Below, one piece after another: positions 1 through 5,340 of a stretch of DNA of 5,340 nucleotides. Position numbers and translations under genes: made by a program. The notes beneath the pieces were generated by a model. The model was not told the origin of the DNA. It made no database searches and worked only from the letters and a program-made list of their open reading frames with translations. Location: positions 1 to 5,340 of the forward strand of contig CALZMK010000138.1 in NCBI GenBank assembly GCA_945788545.1. Reading direction: 5' to 3'. The DNA is from an uncultured Prevotella sp. GTDB lineage: Bacteria; Bacteroidota; Bacteroidia; Bacteroidales; Bacteroidaceae. How positions within the stretch are numbered: the first letter of the stretch is position 1; the number at the start of each line of letters is the position of its first letter.

Positions 1-899
1 ATCTCTTTGTCAATCACCTTTCCATTGTCGATAGTGAGCTGGATTTCGGCATCTGCCACATATACGGCATTGCACGAGGGGTCGAGACAAAGCACGTAAT
101 GACCTTTGTTGTTCTTCACTGTGACATGGCGCGGATTGTGGTCATGACCAAAGAAGATGATGTCGAATCCCGGAATGTTGCGGGCAATATACTCTGTTTC
201 GTCCTCTTTATAATGGAGAGTGCTGATGCCACCGTTCCAACCGCTATGGAAGAGACCGACGACTATGTCGGCATGCTCCTTGTTCTTGACAATGTCAACC
301 CACTTGGCGGCAGACTTTGCCATATCCTCGAAATAGAGGCCGCTCCACAATTTCTCGGTAAGCCAGTTGGGGATGGCTGGAGTGATCATGCCAATAACAG
401 CCACCTTCACTCCTTGGCGCTCGATGATGGTGTAGGGCTTGACATAGGGTTGACCTGTGGCCTTGTCGATGATATTTGCTCCGAGAACGGGGCATTTCAG
501 TTCGCTTATCCATTTGTCATACACCTGATGTCCTGTCTCGACATCGTGATTGCCTATGGCTTGGGCGTCATAGCCAAGCCAGTTGACAATCTCGGCAGCG
601 GCATTGGGCAGAGAGGGCTGGATGAAGTTGGTGTAGTAGCATGTCGGTTGGCCTTGAAGAATGTCGCCATTCTCCAACAATATGAGATTGTCGCCATATT
701 GCTTGCGCAACTGCTTGACATACGAGCTTACCCGGGCCAGGGAACCCTCCATGGGAGTGTTCTCGATGTAGTCGTAAGGGAAGAAACATCCGTGGACGTC
801 GCTGGTCTCGATGATTCTCAGATTTATAATTTTTTGTTTGGCCATTGTGGGTAAGATAGTAGTGAGTCCTACAGTCAGGACAATTGCCTTGATGTTCAT
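1..899 (-). CDS. Exported 5'-nucleotidase / metallophosphatase, N-terminal part (runs off left edge)
   Basis: The frame starts at ATG 899 and stays open to the window edge, giving 299 complete codons without a stop. Residues 1-20 look like a signal peptide: a Lys at 4, a hydrophobic stretch, then TMA before K21. The rest is a calcineurin-like metallophosphatase of the UshA/5'-nucleotidase family. The two-metal ligand motifs occur in order: SDVHG (D34, H36), NGD (D79), GNHD (N117, H118), FHSG (H218) and GHDH (H252, H254). Such enzymes hydrolyse nucleoside mono-, di- or cyclic phosphates outside the cytoplasm. The substrate-specificity domain (5_nucleotid_C) would lie beyond the edge, so I cannot tell whether this is a full-length fused enzyme of about 500-600 residues or a stand-alone catalytic half, as some Bacteroidetes have. 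The start lies 32 bases after the stop of the lipoprotein gene, which suggests cotranscription. Family assignment is firm; the exact substrate is not determined. Confidence 0.92.
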   Translation of the reverse strand, partial: MNIKAIVLTVGLTTILPTMAKQKIINLRIIETSDVHGCFFPYDYIENTPMEGSLARVSSYVKQLRKQYGDNLILLENGDILQGQPTCYYTNFIQPSLPNAAAEIVNWLGYDAQAIGNHDVETGHQVYDKWISELKCPVLGANIIDKATGQPYVKPYTIIERQGVKVAVIGMITPAIPNWLTEKLWSGLYFEDMAKSAAKWVDIVKNKEHADIVVGLFHSGWNGGISTLHYKEDETEYIARNIPGFDIIFFGHDHNPRHVTVKNNKGHYVLCLDPSCNAVYVADAEIQLTIDNGKVIDKE

Positions 900-931
900 T
901 TCTTGATTCTTTATGGTTGATGTGGTGGGGA

Positions 932-2026
932 TTATTCCAACGAACTGACGATGAAGTCGCGAAGCCTTTCGCCTCTTAGGCCGCTGGCAAGAATCTTCCC
1001 GTTTTTGTCAACAACGACGGTGTGGGGAATGGAGCGTACTCCCATGGCGACAGCTATCTGGTTGTGCCAACCGTTGAGGTCGGACAGTTGGAGCCATTTC
1101 ATTCCAAGACTCTTGACTGCCGATGTCCATTTGTCCTTGTCGTCGTCGAGGGATATGCCGATGACATTGAATCCCTTGGCCTTGCACTCGTCGTAGAGGG
1201 CCACCACATGAGGCATCTCGGCACGACAGGGGCCGCACCAACTTGCCCAGAAGTCGATGAGGGTGATGCGATGCTTGGCTATCTCCTCGCGCAGTTTGAC
1301 GGGTTGGCCGTCGATGTCGTTCATCGTGAAGTCGGGCAGTGTGCCTCCAACTCCCACCTCTGTCTTCTGCTTCACCTCGGCATTCAGCCTCTGGATATCC
1401 TCGTTCTTCTTTAAGTCGTCGGGCAGTCGGCTGATGAGCGAGAGCAGTTCCTCGGGAGCGAACACATCCTTATAATAGAGCAGCATGAACATTCCAAAAT
1501 GATTGCTGATATTGTCTTCGGCATAGCGCTTGATAAACTTGGCAAAGTGGTCTTGCAGTGTTTCGATGCGAGCCACTGTAGCCGACTTTTCCTCGGGCGA
1601 GATATTGTCGGGGGAATTATACAGCAACTGTCCCGCACGATCTATCTCGGTGCCGATGACCAGAGTGCTGTCCATGATGGTTTGCCATTTCTCGTTCATA
1701 GGCGTTCCGCCCACCTTGGCCTTCGCCGGATTGTCGCTGACAGTGACATTCACAGTGCCTGGTTCGACAAACAGGATGGTGTTGGGACCATTCTTCTTGT
1801 AGGCTATACAGAGGGTGGGAGTGTCGATTATGCCCTCGACACTAAACTTGCCGTCCTTCACAACACTGTGGGCAAAGGGTTTGCCCGTCGAAAAGTCGCT
1901 GGTGATGAAAATGGTGTCGCCGTCGCTGGCAGAGTCACATTCACCCTTTATCTTATATGAATCAGACTGGCAAGCCGCAAGCATCAAGCCTGCAGCTGCC
2001 AGTCCGGTTATTTTGAAAATGTTCAT
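932..2026 (-). CDS. Lipoprotein thiol-disulfide oxidoreductase (DUF4369 + TlpA/ResA-like thioredoxin)
   Basis: This 364-residue protein starts at ATG 2026. The frame extends upstream into prs, but this Met is chosen because it places a classical lipoprotein signal directly after it: a hydrophobic segment ending in LAAC, with the lipidated Cys at 19. Residues 24-110 resemble the DUF4369 beta-rich domain that precedes thioredoxin domains in many Bacteroidetes proteins. A helical linker follows at about 112-222. Residues 225-364 form an AhpC-TSA/thioredoxin-like domain with the redox motif WCGPC (C264, C267) and the cis-proline loop SIPHT (P334). The family reduces or exchanges disulfides of exported proteins. 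Location is the periplasmic face of the inner membrane or the outer membrane; the residues after the Cys (QSDS) do not decide which. It begins 16 bases after the prs stop and ends 32 bases before the nucleotidase. The client protein is unknown. Confidence 0.94.
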   Translation of the reverse strand: MNIFKITGLAAAGLMLAACQSDSYKIKGECDSASDGDTIFITSDFSTGKPFAHSVVKDGKFSVEGIIDTPTLCIAYKKNGPNTILFVEPGTVNVTVSDNPAKAKVGGTPMNEKWQTIMDSTLVIGTEIDRAGQLLYNSPDNISPEEKSATVARIETLQDHFAKFIKRYAEDNISNHFGMFMLLYYKDVFAPEELLSLISRLPDDLKKNEDIQRLNAEVKQKTEVGVGGTLPDFTMNDIDGQPVKLREEIAKHRITLIDFWASWCGPCRAEMPHVVALYDECKAKGFNVIGISLDDDKDKWTSAVKSLGMKWLQLSDLNGWHNQIAVAMGVRSIPHTVVVDKNGKILASGLRGERLRDFIVSSLE

Positions 2027-2042
2027 TAATACTGTGATATTA

Positions 2043-2981
2043 TTAAACAAGGTATTGACTGCTGATACTCTCGTTGTTGATGACGCGTCGGATGGTCTCG
2101 GCAAACATGTCTGCCACAGAGATTTGCTTAACCTTGGCACAACGGTTGGAGTAGGGGATAGAGTCGGTGAAGACAATCTCCTCGAGTGCCGAGTTCTGGA
2201 CACGCTCACTGGCGGGACCGCTCATCACGCAGTGGGATGCACAGGCGCGCACTGTCTTGGCTCCGGCTTCCTTCATGATGTCGGCAGCCTTGGTGATGGT
2301 GCCTGCGGTGTCAACCATATCGTCGATGATCACCACGTTCTTGTCCTTCACGTCGCCGATAATCTGCATGCTTGCCACTACATTGGCGCGGGCGCGGGTC
2401 TTGTTGCACAACACAAGCGGGCAACCGAGATATTTGGCATAGGTGCTGGCACGCTTCGAACCGCCAACGTCGGGAGAGGCAATCACGAGGTTGTCAAGCT
2501 GTAGGCTCTGGAGATAAGGCAGGATGACGCCCGAGGCATAGAGATGGTCAACTGGAACGTCGAAGAAGCCCTGAATCTGGTCGGCATGGAGGTCCATGGT
2601 GATAAGGCGGTCGATACCGGCAACACTAAGCAGGTCGGCAACGAGCTTTGCTCCGATGCTCACCCTGGGTTTGTCCTTGCGATCCTGTCGTGCCCAACCG
2701 AAATAGGGGATGACAGCATTGATACTGCGTGCCGATGCCCTTTTGGCTGCGTCGATCATAAGCAGCAACTCCATGAGGTTGTCGGAGTTGGGGAAAGTGC
2801 TTTGCACAAGGAAGATGTCGCGTCCACGAATAGATTCCTCGTAGGAAACGGCAAATTCTCCGTCTGAGAACTTAGTGATTACCAACTGTCCAAGTTCGCA
2901 TCCTAAGCTTTGGCAGATTTTCTCTGCCAGGTATCTCGTGCTCGTGCCTGAGAATACCATGTAAGAGTCTTTTTCACTCAT
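2043..2981 (-). CDS. prs: Ribose-phosphate pyrophosphokinase (PRPP synthetase)
   Basis: This cytoplasmic enzyme converts ribose 5-phosphate and ATP to PRPP and AMP, feeding purine, pyrimidine, histidine, tryptophan and NAD synthesis. The 312 residues match the usual class I length (about 310-320). Visible signatures are the N-terminal FSDGE segment (38-42), the ATP-binding flexible loop WARQDRKDKPR (96-106), the metal and diphosphate signature DLHADQIQGFF (130-140, with H132 and D134), the ribose-phosphate segment SPDVGG (169-174), K194 and R196 of the catalytic loop, and the PRPP loop VIIDDMVDTAGT (217-228). All expected catalytic residues are present. It lies 38 bases downstream of the ThiE-like gene, and its stop is 16 bases before the lipoprotein start. 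No promoter of the TAnnTTTG type is visible in the 38-base gap, so it is probably transcribed from the promoter near 3650. The ATG at 2981 gives the standard N-terminus. Confidence 0.98.
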   Translation of the reverse strand: MSEKDSYMVFSGTSTRYLAEKICQSLGCELGQLVITKFSDGEFAVSYEESIRGRDIFLVQSTFPNSDNLMELLLMIDAAKRASARSINAVIPYFGWARQDRKDKPRVSIGAKLVADLLSVAGIDRLITMDLHADQIQGFFDVPVDHLYASGVILPYLQSLQLDNLVIASPDVGGSKRASTYAKYLGCPLVLCNKTRARANVVASMQIIGDVKDKNVVIIDDMVDTAGTITKAADIMKEAGAKTVRACASHCVMSGPASERVQNSALEEIVFTDSIPYSNRCAKVKQISVADMFAETIRRVINNESISSQYLV

Positions 2982-3011
2982 TGTTGTAATGCAGTTGTTA
3001 TATTGTTATTT

Positions 3012-3025
3012 CCTAATTCCTAATT
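3012..3025. repeat. 7-base tandem duplication at the stop of the ThiE-like gene
   Basis: CCTAATT occurs twice in direct succession (3012-3018 and 3019-3025). On the minus strand this reads AATTAGG AATTAGG and covers the last codon and the TAG stop of the ThiE-like gene. The stop is set by the first copy in the reading direction, so the duplication only lengthens the gap to prs. It is probably a replication-slippage product. Confidence 0.6.
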
Positions 3026-3625
3026 AGCAGACTTACGTATTCGCTCAAAGTGCGTGATGAGTTCCTTGTAGTCGAGCTGATGATGGATGTCGAATCTGTT
3101 CCAGAGGTCGCTGCGGAGGACAATGCCACCAAAACCGAGCTCCTTGGCCATGCGGATATTGTCGAGGTTGACACCGCCGAAGGCATACACCTTCTTGTCG
3201 ATAAGACCTAAGTCGGCAGCCCTCTCAAGTCGGGCAGACTGCATACGATTGGCATGCTCGTCGTCGCCAATGGCGAATGAGTCCTTGAGGAACACATACT
3301 CCGCCTTCTTGCGCGCATCCCTGATTTCGTCGGGACTGGAACAGGTGCGCGAGAACTTGCCCCTGTATCCGTCGGGCAGGGGAGATGTGGCGTCGTCAAT
3401 ATGAATGCCGCGCAGTCCATACTCCTCTTTCAGATAAAAATGTTCGTGCACTGTGGTTTTGCCATAGACATCGTCGGGCAAAAGAGTGAGCAGTCGCTCC
3501 GAATACACCGGGGCGGCTCCTGGCTTGTACAGGTGCAGATTGTCCAGACCTTCGTCGAAAAGGGCTGTAAGTATTTTGTCTTCCTCCACGAAGAACGTGG
3601 GCTTAGTCATTAATACGATTTTCAT
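3020..3625 (-). CDS. Thiamine phosphate synthase / TenI-like protein, catalytic motifs not recognisable
   Basis: This 201-residue protein resembles the short TIM-barrel TMP-synthase/TenI family in length and in the order of its strands. It has MKIVLMTKP at the N-terminus, LHLYKPG (30-36), RGIHIDDAT (72-80) where ThiE has its HLGQxD strand, SRTCSSPDEI (92-101) aligning with the S-x-H-x-x-E region, EYVFLKDSF (109-117), YAFGGV (147-152) resembling the ALGGI phosphate-binding strand, and GFGGIVLRSDLW (164-175). The GQxD and P-x-F-x-T-x-T-K motifs needed for thiamine phosphate synthesis are not evident, so ThiE activity is doubtful. It may be a TenI-like or other barrel protein of unknown function. 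The start at ATG 3625 is about 20 bases below the promoter; a second ATG at 3630 is out of frame. It is the first gene of the probable operon with prs, and no other thiamine gene is in the window. The fold assignment is from motif memory only. Confidence 0.72.
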   Translation of the reverse strand: MKIVLMTKPTFFVEEDKILTALFDEGLDNLHLYKPGAAPVYSERLLTLLPDDVYGKTTVHEHFYLKEEYGLRGIHIDDATSPLPDGYRGKFSRTCSSPDEIRDARKKAEYVFLKDSFAIGDDEHANRMQSARLERAADLGLIDKKVYAFGGVNLDNIRMAKELGFGGIVLRSDLWNRFDIHHQLDYKELITHFERIRKSAN

Positions 3626-3647
3626 GTCATTTTTCTCTAATCAGGTG

Positions 3648-3679
3648 CAAATGTAGCACTTTTTATTGAAAAAAGCAAT
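3648..3679 (-). promoter_or_regulatory. Bacteroidetes-type promoter of the ThiE-like/prs operon
   Basis: On the minus strand TACATTTG (3655 to 3648) matches the -7 consensus TAnnTTTG. ATTG (3679 to 3676) serves as the -33 box with a 20-base gap. Transcription would begin near 3643, about 18 bases before the ATG at 3625. This pattern is the known housekeeping promoter form of Bacteroides and relatives. The start site is inferred. Confidence 0.72.
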
Positions 3680-3714
3680 CTATTTAAGTAAAAGTTAGTC
3701 TTTATTAGCTAAAA

Positions 3715-3747
3715 ATTGACTTAATTCGACCTTTTTTATTATCTTTG
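3715..3747 (+). promoter_or_regulatory. Bacteroidetes-type promoter of nspC
   Basis: TATCTTTG (3740-3747) matches the -7 consensus TAnnTTTG, and ATTG (3715-3718, within ATTGAC) serves as the -33 box, with a 21-base gap. Transcription would begin near 3751, leaving a leader of about 30 bases before the ATG at 3782. No strong Shine-Dalgarno sequence is seen in the leader, as usual for this phylum. Confidence 0.72.
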
Positions 3748-3781
3748 CACCGAATTTTGGTAAAAATCAAGTTTTAGAGTT

Positions 3782-4951
3782 ATGAAATCATATATTAATG
3801 AAAGTGTCTTGGAGCAAGTGCAGACACCGATGTATATTGTTGAAGAAAATTTGTTGAGAGACAATCTCTCGCTCATCCGTGACGTGGCTCAGAGGGCCGA
3901 CGTCGAGATAATCATGGCGTTCAAGGCATTTGCCCTTTGGAAGACTTTTCCCATTGTCAGGGAGTATATCAACTCCACCACGGCAAGTTCGCTGAGCGAG
4001 GCTCGACTGGCATACGAGGAGTTTGGAGCGCCAGCCCATACCTTCTCGCCTGCATATACCGACTCCGAGATTGAGCAGATAGCAAAATGTTCGAGTCATC
4101 TCTCCTTCAACTCGCTATCACAATACACACGAATGAGAGAAAAGGCAAGGGAGGCCAACGCGCAACTGTCGTTTGGTTTGAGAGTAAATCCTGAATATTC
4201 CGAGATTTCCACCTTATTATATAACCCGTGCGCGCCCGGGACGAGATTTGGAGTGTCGGCGGACAAATTGCCCGCTACTCTTCCTTCCGACATCGAGGGA
4301 TTTCATTGCCATTGTCATTGCGAGAGTGGTGCCGATGTATTCCAGCGAACACTCGTGCATATCGAGGAGAAGTTTGCAAAGTGGTTTCCCCAACTGAAAT
4401 GGATAAACTTTGGCGGCGGTCATCTCATGACCCGCAAAGACTATGACGTGGAACTGCTCGTGTCGATACTCAATGACTTCCATAAGAGATACCCTTGGCT
4501 CAAGGTGATACTCGAACCCGGCAGTGCCTTTGCATGGCAAACCGGCCCATTGGTGGCACAGGTAATAGACATCGTAGAGGACAAGGGAATAAAGACCGCC
4601 ATCCTCGACGTCAGTTTCACATGCCACATGCCCGACTGTCTTGAAATGCCATATCAACCAGATGTAAGGGGAGCTGAGTCGGTGGAAATGGAAAAGGCAT
4701 CAGAAAAAAATACTTACCGTTTTGGAGGAAATAGTTGCCTTTCGGGAGATTTTATGGGCTCGTGGCGATTTGATCATGAATTGGAAATCGGCGAAAAGTT
4801 GATTTTTGAGGATATGATACACTACACGACGGTGAAGACAAATATGTTTAATGGTATCACTCATCCGTCAATTTCGATGCTAAAAACTGACGGAAAACTG
4901 CAAAAAATGCGTGTTTTTGGGTACTTAGACTATAAAAATCGCATGAATTAA
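3782..4951 (+). CDS. nspC: Carboxynorspermidine/carboxyspermidine decarboxylase
   Basis: This 389-residue enzyme is a PLP-dependent alanine-racemase-fold decarboxylase. In Bacteroidetes this family removes CO2 from carboxyspermidine to make spermidine in the cytoplasm. The N-terminal barrel carries the PLP lysine in AFKAFA (K48). HCHCHCESGAD (175-185), the glycine-rich phosphate loop FGGGH (210-214) and EPGSAF (245-250) follow. The C-terminal beta domain has CHMPDCLEMPYQPD (281-294) and GNSCLSGDFMG (316-326), where C319 and D323 are the active-site residues supplied across the dimer. The length is typical for the family. The ATG at 3782 begins MKSYIN and lies about 30 bases below the promoter. 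The partner carboxyspermidine dehydrogenase is not in the window, so the gene appears to be transcribed alone. The last 260 bases or so are visibly richer in AT than the first half. No clear terminator follows the TAA. Confidence 0.95.
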   Translation: MKSYINESVLEQVQTPMYIVEENLLRDNLSLIRDVAQRADVEIIMAFKAFALWKTFPIVREYINSTTASSLSEARLAYEEFGAPAHTFSPAYTDSEIEQIAKCSSHLSFNSLSQYTRMREKAREANAQLSFGLRVNPEYSEISTLLYNPCAPGTRFGVSADKLPATLPSDIEGFHCHCHCESGADVFQRTLVHIEEKFAKWFPQLKWINFGGGHLMTRKDYDVELLVSILNDFHKRYPWLKVILEPGSAFAWQTGPLVAQVIDIVEDKGIKTAILDVSFTCHMPDCLEMPYQPDVRGAESVEMEKASEKNTYRFGGNSCLSGDFMGSWRFDHELEIGEKLIFEDMIHYTTVKTNMFNGITHPSISMLKTDGKLQKMRVFGYLDYKNRMN

Positions 4952-5054
4952 CACATTTTTGCAAAAAAAGAGCGAGAAAAGTTTGGAGATTAGAAAAAAA
5001 GCAGTACCTTTGCAACCGCAATCGAGAGAGATGCTCCTGATAAGGGATTTAAAA
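4952..5054. other. Spacer between nspC and the tRNA cluster
   Basis: These 103 bases are A-rich in the first half and hold the tRNA promoter. TTTTTGCAAAAA (4956-4967) is a perfect palindrome without a loop or GC-rich stem, so I do not call it a terminator. No coding sequence is supported. Confidence 0.7.
4982..5012 (+). promoter_or_regulatory. Bacteroidetes-type promoter of the tRNA cluster
   Basis: TTTG (4982-4985) and TACCTTTG (5005-5012) match the -33 and -7 consensus boxes exactly, with a 19-base gap. Transcription would start near 5016, about 39 bases before tRNA-Gly. No similar promoter is seen in the gaps between the tRNAs, so all three are probably one transcript. Confidence 0.82.
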
Positions 5055-5127
5055 GCGGAAATAGCTCAGTTGGTAGAGCACAACCTTGCCAAGGTTGGGG
5101 TCGCGGGTCCGAGTCCCGTTTTCCGCT
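5055..5127 (+). tRNA. tRNA-Gly(GCC)
   Basis: The cloverleaf is complete. The acceptor GCGGAAA (5055-5061) pairs with TTTCCGC (5120-5126). The D stem is GCTC/GAGC. The anticodon stem CAACC/GGTTG encloses TTGCCAA with anticodon GCC at 5088-5090. The T stem is GCGGG/CCCGT, closed by one G-T pair. The discriminator is T5127, as expected for bacterial tRNA-Gly, and CCA is not encoded. The T loop reads TCCGAGT, so position 55 is C rather than the nearly universal T that becomes pseudouridine. It decodes GGC and GGT. Confidence 0.97.
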
Positions 5128-5176
5128 CAATTTATTGGACAAAAAAGAGTTTAGATGAGGATCTAATCAACCTTGA
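5128..5176 (+). other. Spacer between tRNA-Gly and tRNA-Leu(CAG)
   Basis: These 49 bases hold no promoter box or hairpin that I can support. They are probably removed during processing of a joint tRNA precursor. Confidence 0.6.
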
Positions 5177-5258
5177 GCCCAGGTGGCGGAATTGGTAGAC
5201 GCGCACGTTTCAGGTGCGTGTGCCGCGAGGCGTGCAGGTTCGAGTCCTGTTCTGGGCA
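5177..5258 (+). tRNA. tRNA-Leu(CAG)
   Basis: This is a type II tRNA of 82 bases with a long variable arm. The acceptor GCCCAGG (5177-5183) pairs with TCTGGGC (5251-5257), with one G-T pair. The anticodon stem CACGT/GCGTG encloses TTCAGGT with anticodon CAG at 5211-5213. The variable arm has a GCC/GGC stem around GCGA (5222-5231). The T stem is GCAGG/CCTGT and the T loop is the standard TTCGAGT. The discriminator is A5258, the leucine identity base. CCA is not encoded. It decodes CTG. A T-rich run follows at 5261-5267 without a stem of its own. Confidence 0.97.
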
Positions 5259-5286
5259 CTCTTTTTTAATCCACAGTTTTAATGTT

Positions 5287-5340
5287 GGAGAGGTGGCGGA
5301 ATTGGTAGACGCGCTACTTTGAGGGGGTAGTGTCAATTGC
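5287..5340 (+). tRNA. tRNA-Leu(GAG), 5' part (cut by right edge)
   Basis: The acceptor 5' strand GGAGAGG (5287-5293), the D arm, and the anticodon stem CTACT/GGTAG around TTGAGGG are present. The anticodon GAG is at 5321-5323, giving a CTC/CTT-decoding leucine tRNA. The long variable arm begins at 5331 and the window ends within it, so the T arm and the 3' acceptor strand cannot be seen. The D-arm region is identical to that of the preceding tRNA-Leu. Confidence 0.93.

Larger units (their letters stand above)
3626..3781. other. Divergent intergenic region between the ThiE-like gene and nspC
   Basis: This 156-base AT-rich spacer separates two divergent genes and holds one promoter for each. 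The two -33 boxes are separated by 35 bases (3680-3714), which contain the perfect palindrome TTAGCTAA at 3705-3712. No small gene, riboswitch-like fold or terminator is apparent. The expected leaders are short on both sides (about 20 and 30 bases), too short for a thiamine riboswitch ahead of the ThiE-like gene. Confidence 0.8.

Noticed and set aside
99..854. A 251-codon open frame on the plus strand
   Set aside because: It lies antisense to the nucleotidase gene, whose minus-strand frame carries all the metallophosphatase motifs in order; the plus-strand translation shows no known domain.
2027..2209. A longer start for the lipoprotein gene at ATG 2209
   Set aside because: The extra 61 codons overlap the 3' end of prs and would bury the lipoprotein signal, which begins perfectly at ATG 2026 with its Cys at 19.
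1815..2504. A 229-codon plus-strand frame across the lipoprotein and prs genes
   Set aside because: It is antisense to two well-supported genes and has no promoter or recognisable domain.
3626..3647. A TPP riboswitch ahead of the ThiE-like gene
   Set aside because: The inferred leader is only about 20 bases, too short for the roughly 100-base THI element, and its conserved sequences are absent.
4956..4967. Palindrome TTTTTGCAAAAA after nspC as a terminator
   Set aside because: It has no loop and almost no GC pairs, and no T run follows a stable stem.
4959..5198. A 79-codon plus-strand frame after nspC
   Set aside because: It runs through the tRNA-Gly gene and into tRNA-Leu, so its apparent peptide is translated tRNA sequence.
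5259..5267. T-rich run after tRNA-Leu(CAG) as a terminator
   Set aside because: No separate GC-rich hairpin precedes it, and the next tRNA-Leu has no promoter of its own, so read-through is more likely.
1..5340. CRISPR array, transposon ends or phage genes
   Set aside because: I saw no regularly spaced repeats, transposase or integrase motifs, or terminal inverted repeats anywhere in the window.

Overview
The window looks like a chromosomal segment of a Bacteroidales bacterium, probably Prevotella or a close relative. Three lines of evidence support this. The promoters have the Bacteroidetes form (TAnnTTTG at -7 with a TTG-type -33 box 19-21 bases upstream). There is a lipoprotein of the DUF4369-plus-thioredoxin type common in this phylum, and a carboxyspermidine-type decarboxylase for polyamine synthesis. 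The tRNAs lack an encoded CCA, and no strong Shine-Dalgarno sequences precede the genes, as is usual in the phylum.

Layout. Bases 1-3625 hold four genes on the minus strand, read right to left in one probable operon with gaps of only 38, 16 and 32 bases. In order they are a thiamine-phosphate-synthase/TenI-like protein (3625-3020), ribose-phosphate pyrophosphokinase prs (2981-2043), a lipoprotein thiol-disulfide oxidoreductase (2026-932), and an exported 5'-nucleotidase/metallophosphatase (899 to beyond the left edge). Bases 3626-3781 are an AT-rich divergent control region with one Bacteroidetes-type promoter facing each way. Bases 3782-4951 are nspC, a PLP-dependent carboxy(nor)spermidine decarboxylase, on the plus strand. 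A 103-base spacer with a third promoter leads into a tRNA cluster on the plus strand: tRNA-Gly(GCC), tRNA-Leu(CAG) and the 5' part of tRNA-Leu(GAG), cut by the right edge.

Function. The minus-strand operon combines cytoplasmic PRPP synthesis with two exported proteins: a surface or periplasmic redox lipoprotein and a nucleotidase that could release nucleosides and phosphate. A link through nucleotide salvage is possible but inferred. nspC supplies the last step of spermidine synthesis by the carboxyspermidine route; its partner dehydrogenase is not in the window.

The window is mostly ordinary core genome and I see no clear undescribed system. The points most worth a second look are the tRNA-Gly with C at position 55, the ThiE-like protein lacking recognisable catalytic motifs, the mirrored promoter pair, and the Cys-His run in NspC.
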